35,104 nt of DNA, taken from the NCBI GenBank assembly GCA_017987575.1, contig JAGNTK010000013.1:1-35104 (forward strand), written 5' to 3'. The notes beneath the pieces are model-generated. The model searched no databases. It saw nothing but the letters and a program-made list of their open reading frames with translations, and had not been told where the DNA came from. The translations under genes and the position numbers were made by a program. Below, one piece after another: positions 8,911 to 15,700 of this stretch; the stretch's first letter is position 1, and the number at the start of each line of letters is the position of its first letter. The DNA comes from Novosphingobium sp. GTDB taxonomy: Bacteria > Pseudomonadota > Alphaproteobacteria > Sphingomonadales > Sphingomonadaceae.

Positions 8911-10887
8911 TTACTGGCCCAACCGAGCCGTGATTTGGGGGACAATTGCCTCGGCAGTGAGGCCAAAATATGAATAGAGCTGATCCGCCGGGGCCGAAGC
9001 ACCGAACCGGTCGATCCCGAAGTTCAGTCCGTCCTGTCCGGTGAACCGTTCCCACCCGGCAGTGACCCCGGCCTCGATCGAGACCTTGAGGGCGTCCGCC
9101 GGGAGCAGATCGGCCCGATAGGCCGCGTCCTGCTGTACGAACAGTTCTGTGCATGGCATCGAAACGACATCGGCGCCGATCCCGGCGCTCTCCAGTTGGG
9201 CTGCGCAGGCCATGGCGATCTCAACTTCAGAGCCGGTTGCCACGATCACGACCTTGCGCGCAGCCTCGGCGGCCTTCAGGCGGTAGCCGCCCTTCGCGGA
9301 TTGCATCCCGGCGCTGGTCCGAAGCTGCGGCAGGTTCTGGCGAGAAAGCGCGAGGACTGAAGGTGTTCCTGCCGCTTGCAAGGCCAGTGCCCAGCATTCC
9401 GCCGTTTCGATCACATCGGCCGGACGGAAAACGTTGAGGTTCGGGATCAAGCGCAGCGACATAACGTGTTCGACCGGCTGATGGGTCGGTCCGTCTTCGC
9501 CCAGCCCGATGCTGTCATGAGTCAGCACATAGATCACCTGAGCGTGCTGGATCGCGGACATTCGGATCGCATTGCGGCAATAGTCCGCGAACACCAGGAA
9601 GGTCCCGCCATAGGGCACCACGCCGCCATGAAGCGCCATACCGTTCATCGCTGCCGCCATACCGAATTCGCGGATGCCGTAATGGACATGACGTCCGGCA
9701 TAGTCATCAGCGCTGAAAGTGGTGGTCGATTTCGTCTTGGTCAGGTTCGACCCGGTCAGATCCGCACTGCCGCCGATCAGCTGTGGGAGCCGCTCGGTGA
9801 GCGGACCCAGCGCCATTTCGGAAGCCTTGCGGGTCGCAACCTTCTGCGGGGCCGCGAGCAGCCCGGCGATGTAATCGTCCAGTGCGGGACCGGCCAGAGC
9901 CGCCACCCCGGACTGCGCAGCTTCAAACGCGGCCCGGTTGGGCGATGCGGCTAGGCGCGCTTCCCAATCGGTGCGGGCTGCGGCTCCACTGGCACCCAGC
10001 GAGCGCCAGTCAGCCAGAATCTCGCCCGGAACATCGAACGGCGCGGCGCTCCAGCCCAGATGCTCGCGCGCCGCCGCAATCTCTTCAGCGCCCAGCGGGG
10101 CACCGTGGACATTGTGCGTGCCCTGCTTGGTAGGTGCGCCCTTCCCGATCACCGTCTTGCAAGCGACGAGCGACGGGCGCGGATCGCTCGCAGCTTCGGC
10201 AAGCGCGCGGGCAATATCGTCAAAATCATGCCCGTCGCAGCGGGTCACGTGCCAACCAGTAGCGGCGAACCGCGCCGGGATATCTTCACAGGTTGAAAGT
10301 GCGGTATCACCGTCGATCGTGATGTCGTTATCGTCCCACAGCACGTTCAGCCCGCCGAGCTTAAAATTGCCGGCCAGACCAATCGCTTCGTGGTTGATCC
10401 CTTCCATCAGGCAGCCATCACCGGCGATTACCCAGGTCTTGTGATCGACCAGATCATGGCCAAACCGAGCGTTCAGATGCCGCTCGGCCATCGCCATGCC
10501 CACGGCCATCGCCAAGCCCTGCCCCAGAGGACCGGTGGTGCATTCGACCCCGTCCAGCTCGGTATTTTCTGGGTGCCCGGCGCAAGGGCTGTGGAGTTGG
10601 CGGAAATTGCGGATGTCATCCATCGTCGGCGCGGCATAACCGGTCAGGTGCAGCAGCGAATAGATCAGCATCGAGCCATGCCCGGCCGACAGGACGAACC
10701 GGTCCCGATCAGGCCATTTCGGCGCGGTTGGATCGAATTTCAGGAACTGCGAATAGAGCACGGTCGCGACATCGGCCATGCCCATCGGCATACCGGGATG
10801 CCCCGAATTGGCAGCCTGAACCGCGTCCATTGAAAGCGCGCGAATGGCATTGGCCATGGGCGCGAGGCGGGCGGTATCGAGGCTCAT
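8911..10887 (-). CDS. tkt: Transketolase
   Basis: Transketolase is a thiamine-pyrophosphate enzyme that moves two-carbon ketol units in the pentose phosphate pathway. The 658-residue product has the N-terminal SGHPGMPMG motif, the TPP and metal motif [13 protein letters not shown] with WDDNDI, and the pyrimidine-binding domain motif [13 protein letters not shown]. Two ATGs lie 6 bp apart. AGGAG sits 9 bp before the one at 10887 and only 3 bp before the one at 10893, so 10887 is slightly favoured. It is the first gene of the minus-strand cluster tkt-gap-pgk-aldolase. Confidence 0.96.
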   Translation of the reverse strand: MSLDTARLAPMANAIRALSMDAVQAANSGHPGMPMGMADVATVLYSQFLKFDPTAPKWPDRDRFVLSAGHGSMLIYSLLHLTGYAAPTMDDIRNFRQLHSPCAGHPENTELDGVECTTGPLGQGLAMAVGMAMAERHLNARFGHDLVDHKTWVIAGDGCLMEGINHEAIGLAGNFKLGGLNVLWDDNDITIDGDTALSTCEDIPARFAATGWHVTRCDGHDFDDIARALAEAASDPRPSLVACKTVIGKGAPTKQGTHNVHGAPLGAEEIAAAREHLGWSAAPFDVPGEILADWRSLGASGAAARTDWEARLAASPNRAAFEAAQSGVAALAGPALDDYIAGLLAAPQKVATRKASEMALGPLTERLPQLIGGSADLTGSNLTKTKSTTTFSADDYAGRHVHYGIREFGMAAAMNGMALHGGVVPYGGTFLVFADYCRNAIRMSAIQHAQVIYVLTHDSIGLGEDGPTHQPVEHVMSLRLIPNLNVFRPADVIETAECWALALQAAGTPSVLALSRQNLPQLRTSAGMQSAKGGYRLKAAEAARKVVIVATGSEVEIAMACAAQLESAGIGADVVSMPCTELFVQQDAAYRADLLPADALKVSIEAGVTAGWERFTGQDGLNFGIDRFGASAPADQLYSYFGLTAEAIVPQITARLGQ

Positions 10888-10942
10888 CGGCATTGGCTCC
10901 TGAAAATCGCAGGATTGTCGCGGCGATTCGGCGCGAGGTCTC

Positions 10943-10952
10943 CTTTGCCAAG
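10943..10952. promoter_or_regulatory. Operator-like half copy upstream of tkt
   Basis: CTTTGCCAAG occurs here, 56 bp upstream of the tkt start, and again inside the 17-bp near-palindrome at 11019-11035. The two are 79 bp apart. A repeated word in a divergent promoter region suggests a transcription factor site, but no regulator is encoded nearby. Confidence 0.3.
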
Positions 10953-11018
10953 CAGCCGCCCCCCGTCAAGGCAGGGCTCGGGCCGTGGCTTCGTAAAGTG
11001 GGGGAAATACTGCCGCCA

Positions 11019-11035
11019 ATGCTTTGCCAAGGCAT
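11019..11035. promoter_or_regulatory. Near-palindromic operator candidate between tkt and the zapA block
   Basis: ATGCTTTGCCAAGGCAT is a 17-bp palindrome apart from its centre base and one mismatched pair. The TTG-x-CAA centre is a pattern often seen in LacI-family operators. It lies in the 170-bp divergent gap between tkt and the coiled-coil / zapA genes. The rest of that gap has no gene I can support. Confidence 0.35.
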
Positions 11036-11057
11036 ATTTTTAGGCTAGCCAAAACGA

Positions 11058-11267
11058 ATGGAAAACTCCCGCAGCAGCCGCGCGCTCGCGCGGATCGAGC
11101 AAGCGCTCGAACGGATTGAAGCCGCCGCGCGGCAGCCGCAGCCCACCCCTGCACCTTCTGGAGACTTAGAGTTTGAGCGGCTCCGGACGAAGCATGACCG
11201 GCTGCGAGCATCTGTTCAGGATTCCTTGGCCCAGCTTGATCTGCTAATCGAAGGGACACAGGGGTGA
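11058..11267 (+). CDS. Small coiled-coil protein upstream of zapA
   Basis: A 69-residue protein with no family I can name. Residues 5-24 (ALARIEQALERIEAAAR) and 37-65 (EFERLRTKHDRLRASVQ) show heptad-like charged and leucine patterns, so it probably forms a coiled coil, broken by a Pro-rich linker. The stop is 7 bp before the zapA start, and the shared transcript suggests a role linked to cell division. No good Shine-Dalgarno is seen. Confidence 0.7.
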   Translation: MENSRSSRALARIEQALERIEAAARQPQPTPAPSGDLEFERLRTKHDRLRASVQDSLAQLDLLIEGTQG

Positions 11268-11274
11268 TGCCGCG

Positions 11275-11577
11275 ATGAGCAATGTGACGCTGCAAATCGG
11301 CAGTCGGTCCTATCTGGTCGCCTGCGCAGAAGGTGAGGAAGAGCACGTCAATCAGCTCGGGCAGCTGATCGACGAAAAGGTCCAGACAATCGGGACTGGC
11401 CACAATGAAGTGCGCCAACTGCTGTTTGCAGCTTTGTTGTTGGCAGATGAATTGCAAGAAAGCCGCGCACGCGGTGGTGGCGCACCCGCTTCAGCGCCCC
11501 CCGCCCCCGATCATTCCGCCGCGCTTGAGGCTTTGGCGGACCGCCTGGAAAAATGCGCTTCTACCCTTGAGGGTTGA
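11275..11577 (+). CDS. zapA: Cell division protein ZapA
   Basis: ZapA binds and bundles FtsZ at the division ring. The 100-residue product has the family N-terminal beta strand VTLQIGSRSYLVAC, the stretch EEEHVNQLGQLIDEKV and the helical segment that forms the dimer and tetramer. The C-terminal part after an Ala/Pro linker (about 68-80) is a short helix. An AGGGG lies upstream. The 3' end carries the promoter-like boxes for the following RNA, and the order zapA - 6S RNA - 5-FTHF cyclo-ligase matches the arrangement known from E. coli. Confidence 0.92.
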   Translation: MSNVTLQIGSRSYLVACAEGEEEHVNQLGQLIDEKVQTIGTGHNEVRQLLFAALLLADELQESRARGGGAPASAPPAPDHSAALEALADRLEKCASTLEG

Positions 11578-11595
11578 AGGCTTAGCGCCTATCTA
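11567..11595 (+). promoter_or_regulatory. Predicted promoter of the 6S RNA
   Basis: TTGAGG (11567-11572) and TATCTA (11590-11595) are separated by exactly 17 bp and sit just before the start of the 12-bp terminal stem of the predicted 6S RNA. The -35 box lies inside the last codons of zapA. Confidence 0.5.
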
Positions 11596-11599
11596 GGCC

Positions 11600-11762
11600 A
11601 AGACGGGTACTGCCCGGTGCGAGCCTTCGAAAATCCCTGAGGCTATAAGCAAATCCAATGGGGGCTGTCCCTGGCAGGATCCTGGTCCGGCACACACGGT
11701 TCCCACCTGACGTGAACGCGTCAGAGGATTTCCCGGCAACGGCCCATGGTGGTCCCGTCACC
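11600..11762 (+). ncRNA. ssrS: Probable 6S RNA
   Basis: 6S RNA mimics an open promoter and sequesters the housekeeping RNA polymerase. The gap between zapA and the 5-FTHF cyclo-ligase gene is the classic ssrS position. The ends close as a stem: GACGGG (11602-11607) with CCCGTC (11754-11759), then ACTGCC with GGTGGT after one bulged T, making 12 pairs. Inside are a 3'-side hairpin CCTGACG...CGTCAGAGG and a central GC-rich hairpin around 11661-11690. Length is about 160 nt, in the usual range. The stretch TTCCCACCTGACG is, as I recall, typical of alphaproteobacterial 6S RNA. A covariance-model search was not possible. Confidence 0.75.
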
Positions 11763-11772
11763 CACCCCCGCG

Positions 11773-12357
11773 ATGGAGCGCCGCGTGATCGACAAGCAGC
11801 TGATCCGCGCCGAACTGAAGCGCCGCCGCGCCGATCATTTCGCCGCCATTCCAGACTTTCAGCGGGCCCTGCTGTTCCGCCGTCCGCCTTCGCCGATTGC
11901 AGATCTTGTCCCCGAAGGCGCGGTAATCGGCGTTTATCATGAGATGGCGGGCGAAGCCCCGGCGTCGAATTATGCCCGTTGGTTCCATGAACGCGGCCAC
12001 CGCATCGCTTTGCCATGGTTTGCAAAGCGCGGTGCACCAATGGCCTTTCGCGAATGGAGCAATCCGTTCGACGCCGATGAACTTGTTCCCGATCCCTTTA
12101 AGGCGATGCAACCCGCTGATGAGGCTGCGGACCTGATCCCCGATGTCATGTTCTGTCCGCTACTCGGCTTTACCAGCGCAGGTGGACGGATTGGCTATGG
12201 AGCAGGGCATTTCGATCGCTGGCTTGCCGCGCACCCGCCGCAACTGGCGATCGGGCTTGCCTGGGATTGCCAGTTGGAAGAGGATCTGCCGCTGGAACCG
12301 CACGATGTGCCGCTCCACGCCGTGATCACCCCCACTCGCCTGTATGGACCGTTCTGA
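11773..12357 (+). CDS. 5-formyltetrahydrofolate cyclo-ligase
   Basis: This enzyme uses ATP to convert 5-formyltetrahydrofolate to 5,10-methenyltetrahydrofolate. The 194-residue product has the family C-terminal motif GGRIGYGAGHFDRWL and the N-terminal basic helix KQLIRAELKRRR. The frame is open to an ATG at 11746, but that codon lies inside the terminal stem of the predicted 6S RNA; the ATG at 11773 (MERRVIDKQL) gives the usual N-terminus. No clear Shine-Dalgarno is visible. The stop codon overlaps the start of the DUF2842 gene by one base. Confidence 0.9.
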   Translation: MERRVIDKQLIRAELKRRRADHFAAIPDFQRALLFRRPPSPIADLVPEGAVIGVYHEMAGEAPASNYARWFHERGHRIALPWFAKRGAPMAFREWSNPFDADELVPDPFKAMQPADEAADLIPDVMFCPLLGFTSAGGRIGYGAGHFDRWLAAHPPQLAIGLAWDCQLEEDLPLEPHDVPLHAVITPTRLYGPF

Positions 12358-12572
12358 TGCGCAACGAACCAACACTTCGTATCCCACTGGGCGTGCTGGG
12401 CCTGTTCATCGTGCTAATCATCTACGGCGTCCTCATTGCGCGCTATGTTGCGCCGCTGATCGAAGGATGGCCGGCTTTGGGGCAGACCCCTGTCTATGTC
12501 CTGCTCGGCGTAGTCTGGCTGCTCCCGCTCAAGCGATTTCTGATATGGATGGAGACGGGCCGCTTTCGTTGA
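12357..12572 (+). CDS. DUF2842 membrane protein
   Basis: A 71-residue inner-membrane protein with two predicted helices, about residues 9-31 and 42-62. The ending PLKRFLIWM is typical of the DUF2842 family found in alphaproteobacteria. The function is unknown. The start codon shares a base with the stop of the cyclo-ligase gene (TGATG), so translation is probably coupled. The last 44 bp overlap the convergent nucleotidyltransferase-like gene. Confidence 0.8.
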   Translation: MRNEPTLRIPLGVLGLFIVLIIYGVLIARYVAPLIEGWPALGQTPVYVLLGVVWLLPLKRFLIWMETGRFR

Positions 12573-13014
12573 GGGCCATGATCCGCAACTGATCCTTGGC
12601 CCGGCCAAACCGGCGCAGCAGGTCAACAAGCTCGGCCCGCTCTGGCACAAATACCTGCACCGCGCCGAGGCTGGCCGCGACCCGGGTCTGCGGAACGAAT
12701 TCACTCCAGACACCGCCCTCGCATAGGCTGAACCCTGCAAATAGCTCGACCGGCAGGTTTGCGCCATTCCAGCGGTTGAATACCGCCGAGCGAAACTGGG
12801 CATCGGCTTGTCCGGGCTTTGGAACCAGGCCGAGCTTGCTCAGCACCGCCACACAATCACGCTGGTCGAGCAACACATCAACGTCCCACACCTCTTTAGG
12901 GTCGGCTCCGTGCAGCACGACCGCCGCACTCCCCAGGATCCACCACGGATGTTGAGCAGCACCCAGCGCCGGGGCCAGTGCCAGTAGGGTTGCCTCAAGG
13001 TTACGCTTCATCAT
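12529..13014 (-). CDS. Nucleotidyltransferase-fold protein
   Basis: The 161-residue product has the nucleotidyltransferase superfamily signature: ILGSAAVVLHG (Gly28-Ser29) followed by DVDVLL with metal-binding Asp44 and Asp46. Such stand-alone proteins resemble the MNT-type or AbiEii-like group, but no HEPN or other toxin partner gene is adjacent, so a toxin-antitoxin role is not supported. AGGA lies 6 bp before the ATG at 13014; the frame is open to 13035. It is divergent from the metallo-beta-lactamase-fold gene. Confidence 0.65.
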   Translation of the reverse strand: MMKRNLEATLLALAPALGAAQHPWWILGSAAVVLHGADPKEVWDVDVLLDQRDCVAVLSKLGLVPKPGQADAQFRSAVFNRWNGANLPVELFAGFSLCEGGVWSEFVPQTRVAASLGAVQVFVPERAELVDLLRRFGRAKDQLRIMALNESGPSPSISEIA

Positions 13015-13080
13015 CACAGTTCCTGCTTGCCGCAACTGCTGCCCCGGGGCAACTTGCGAGGTGATAACGGGAGAGTGGGA

Positions 13081-14157
13081 ATGAAGCGCAAGTTAGGCAT
13101 CGCGGTTGGCGTCTTGTCCTTGCTGATCGGGCTGGTGTTCCTGTTCGGACGCGGCTGGCTGGCCGAGCGGGCATTCCAAAGCACACTCGACAATACGGTC
13201 GGGGTCGATCAGTCGGCCAAGCTGGGTGATGGCCTGCATGTCTACGTCTGCGGCTCGGGGTCACCGATGCCCGATGCCAATCGTGCCGGGCCGTGCCTCG
13301 CGGTGCTCGCTGGCAATCAGGCATTTGTGTTCGATTCAGGCTCTGGCTCGATCCGCAAGCTCCAGCGGATGGGCTTTCCGATGCCCAAGATACAGGCCGC
13401 CTTCCTGACCCATCTCCATTCCGATCACATCGACGGGCTCGGCGAGTTGTTGCTGCAGGCCTGGGTCGCCGGTGGTCGTGCGGCGCCGCTGCCGGTCTTT
13501 GGTCCTGCTGGAACCAATCAGGTGATCGCCGGTTTCAATTCCGCCTACACCATCGATCAGGGTTACCGCGTTGCCCACCATGGCCCCGCGATTGTCCAAC
13601 CGAGCGGTTTTGGCGGCGCAGCACAGGTGATCAACCTGCCCGATGGCACTGACACCCAGGTGGTCCACGATTCGGGCGGGGTGAAGATCACGGTGATCCG
13701 GGTTAATCATGCACCGATCTCGCCAGCGTTCGGCTACCGGATCGACTACAAGGGCCGCTCGGTCGCGCTGTCGGGCGATACGGTCTATTCGCCCAGCTTC
13801 ACCGCCGCCAGCAAAGGCGCTGACCTGATGTTGCACGAGGCGCTCAACAAGGAAATGATTGCGGCACTGGGCAAGAAGCTGGGCGAGCGCGGCCAGGCCA
13901 AGAATTCGCAGATCATGACCGATATCCAGAACTATCACGCCAGCCCCGAAGATGCGGCGCGTTCGGCCAGCGAAGCCGGAGTGCAGGCACTGGTGTTGTA
14001 TCATATGGTCCCGGCCCCGCCCGTGCGGCTAATTGAACCGCTGTTTGTGGGGCAGGCACCAAAGCTGTTCAAAGGAACGCTGAAGCTGGCCGATGACGGC
14101 ATGATCATCAGCCTGCCCGCAGGGGGCAAGGACGTGAAATTCAGTTCAGCGTGGTAG
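13081..14157 (+). CDS. Membrane-anchored MBL-fold metallohydrolase
   Basis: The 358-residue product starts with a hydrophobic helix (about residues 6-23) that anchors or exports it, followed by a metallo-beta-lactamase fold. The zinc motif THLHSDHIDG is at 110-119, and later metal ligands are seen in VNHAPISPAF, LSGDTVYS (Asp) and LYHMVP (His). The pattern fits the RNase Z / arylsulfatase-like branch rather than beta-lactamases. GGGAG precedes the ATG at 13081; the frame is open from 13027, but the earlier ATG would overlap the divergent gene region. The substrate is unknown. Confidence 0.85.
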   Translation: MKRKLGIAVGVLSLLIGLVFLFGRGWLAERAFQSTLDNTVGVDQSAKLGDGLHVYVCGSGSPMPDANRAGPCLAVLAGNQAFVFDSGSGSIRKLQRMGFPMPKIQAAFLTHLHSDHIDGLGELLLQAWVAGGRAAPLPVFGPAGTNQVIAGFNSAYTIDQGYRVAHHGPAIVQPSGFGGAAQVINLPDGTDTQVVHDSGGVKITVIRVNHAPISPAFGYRIDYKGRSVALSGDTVYSPSFTAASKGADLMLHEALNKEMIAALGKKLGERGQAKNSQIMTDIQNYHASPEDAARSASEAGVQALVLYHMVPAPPVRLIEPLFVGQAPKLFKGTLKLADDGMIISLPAGGKDVKFSSAW

Positions 14158-14170
14158 GAAAATTCCCAAG

Positions 14171-14247
14171 TGGCGCGAGTGACGGGGCTCGAACCCGCGA
14201 CCTCCGGCGTGACAGGCCGGCACTCTAACCAACTGAGCTACACCCGC
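14171..14247 (-). tRNA. tRNA-Asp (anticodon GTC)
   Basis: On the minus strand the acceptor GCGGGTG pairs with CACTCGC, followed by discriminator G and an encoded CCA. The anticodon stem CCGGC/GCCGG holds the loop CTGTCAC, so the anticodon is GTC. The T arm is GCGGG-TTCGAGC-CCCGT. It is 77 nt long. The 240 bp between it and the gene at 14488 contain only the CtrA-like half-site. Confidence 0.97.
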
Positions 14248-14406
14248 GCAGCCACTTGGGAGCAGCGCCACTAGGACAGCGCACCGGGGCTGTCAACAGG
14301 GTTCGAATGCGAACCGCAACAGCTTGCCGCAACACCCCGGTAACTATCGAAATGCGCACCTTTGGGAGGCCAAATCGGCAGCCTACGGGCCATTCGCAGG
14401 CCGCCA

Positions 14407-14414
14407 TTAACCAT
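14407..14414 (+). promoter_or_regulatory. CtrA-like half-site TTAACCAT
   Basis: TTAACCAT is the half-site word reported for the alphaproteobacterial cell-cycle regulator CtrA. It lies 73 bp before the start of the small exported protein gene. An 8-mer can occur by chance, so this is weak. Confidence 0.25.
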
Positions 14415-14487
14415 TCCTTTGCCCCGATTTGCGATCAGGAGCCCCGCTTCAACACGAAGCGCTGAGTTTTTCGGGGGCCTGATTTTC

Positions 14488-14934
14488 GTGACCATCCGCC
14501 GCAATCTTGCGCAGCTTGCCTGCGCATTCGCTCTGGCCGCACCGCTGATGGCCGCCGCCGCACCGTTGGTGGCGCTTGATAGCGCGGTCTATGTCGAACG
14601 AACCGTGCCCAACAAGGGCCGCTTGCTGCAACCGGCCAGCGCGCTGAAACGCGGTGATCGGGTGGTCTATGTGGTCAGCTGGACACGAATGGGCGGTCAG
14701 GGCGGTTTCACCGTCACCAACCCGCTGCCCAAGAAGGTCTATTATCAAGGCAGCGCCGACGGCCGCGAAGAAGTCTCGCTTGACGGTGGGCGCAGCTGGG
14801 GCAAACTCGATGCCCTGCGGGTCGGAAACCGCCTCGCCACACCCGAAGATGTCACCCATGTGCGCTGGCGGGTCCCGGCGAACGAAGCCGCGCGCGGCTC
14901 TGGCCAGATCACCTATTCGGCGATCGTGCGCTAA
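14488..14934 (+). CDS. Small exported protein, DUF11-like beta domain
   Basis: The 148-residue product begins at a GTG (14488), which gives a signal peptide (TIRRNLAQLACAFALAAPL, cleavage near residue 23). The frame is open from 14362, but those residues look non-coding. The mature part, with ALKRGDRVVYVVSWTRMG, TVTNPLPKKVYYQGS, EVSLDGGRSWGKL and VTHVRWRVP, resembles the conserved-repeat (DUF11-like) beta-sandwich of surface proteins. The domain assignment is by eye. Its stop codon abuts that of the convergent YdeI-like gene. Confidence 0.65.
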   Translation: MTIRRNLAQLACAFALAAPLMAAAAPLVALDSAVYVERTVPNKGRLLQPASALKRGDRVVYVVSWTRMGGQGGFTVTNPLPKKVYYQGSADGREEVSLDGGRSWGKLDALRVGNRLATPEDVTHVRWRVPANEAARGSGQITYSAIVR

Positions 14935-15525
14935 CTAGCAGTTTTCGTATTTCCAGTTGCGCTTCTTGCCCTCGGTGATCCATTCGCAGGCCTGCGCGAT
15001 CCGCTTGGCGCGGGTCTCGGGCCGCTTGGCGTCAACGATCCATTCGAGATATTCTCGGCGGTGAGACGGCGCCCAGCCATCGAACCGTTCCCGGGCACCC
15101 TGCATCGCAGCCAGTGCTGATGCGAAATCATCCGGCATCGCGATCTCTGGCTTGGGCGCCTTGGGTTTAGCCGCTTTGGGCTTGATCGCGGTGCCTTCCG
15201 AGTCGATCCGATCTTTCGCGGCCAGAATACCCTGCTTCAGATCAGCGAGCGGGGGCAGCTCCTCAAGCGAGGCGATCTTGCCATAGCCGCCCATCCCTTC
15301 GCCCTGCCGCCCCTCGCCGTGCAGTATAAAAGCGGTGTGCGCCTTGAACGCAGCCATCCCGGCCAGGTTCTTACCCTTGTAGAGGAAGTGCGGCATCCCC
15401 CACTTCAGGCCTTCGTCCAACCCCGCTACGGTATCGTGGACCAGCGCGCGCAGGTGGTTCAAGATCGGCTGAGCAAACGGGGCGGCCTTGGCGATATAGG
15501 CGTCAATCTTGGGGTCATTTGCCAA
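14935..15525 (-). CDS. YdeI/OmpD-associated family protein
   Basis: The 196-residue product has an N-terminal DUF1801-like domain (about 1-80; GLKWGMPHFLYKGKNLAGMA) and a C-terminal YdeI/OmdA-like domain with the motif RREYLEWIVDAKRPETRAKR, joined by a Lys/Pro/Ala-rich linker (about 115-130). Function is not established. I chose a TTG start at 15525 because AGAGGAG lies 8 bp upstream. The ATG at 15570 lies inside a palindromic repeat and upstream of that Shine-Dalgarno. It is downstream of the bkd operon, separated by the palindrome. Confidence 0.75.
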   Translation of the reverse strand: MANDPKIDAYIAKAAPFAQPILNHLRALVHDTVAGLDEGLKWGMPHFLYKGKNLAGMAAFKAHTAFILHGEGRQGEGMGGYGKIASLEELPPLADLKQGILAAKDRIDSEGTAIKPKAAKPKAPKPEIAMPDDFASALAAMQGARERFDGWAPSHRREYLEWIVDAKRPETRAKRIAQACEWITEGKKRNWKYENC

Positions 15526-15542
15526 TGAGCCAACTCCTCTTA

Positions 15543-15692
15543 GGTCCTCTCCATTTTTGGCGAATGCCACAAATGGGGAGGTGGATCGTCCGCTAGGACG
15601 AGACGGAGGGGATGCGGCGCTGGCGCAGATACCCCTCCGTCAGTGCTTCGCACTGCCACCTCCCCATTTGGCTATGCAAAATGGAGAGGATC
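15543..15692. repeat. Large palindromic element between bkdB and the YdeI-like gene
   Basis: Nested inverted repeats pair across about 150 bp: TCCTCTCCATTTT with AAAATGGAGAGGA, AAATGGGGAGGTGG (15571-15584) with CCACCTCCCCATTT (15656-15669), and ACGGAGGGG with CCCCTCCGT. A small hairpin TGGC-GAA-TGCCA sits in the left arm. No protein is supported in it. It is the only candidate structure for ending the bkd transcript. Confidence 0.75.
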
Positions 15693-15700
15693 AAGGAAAA

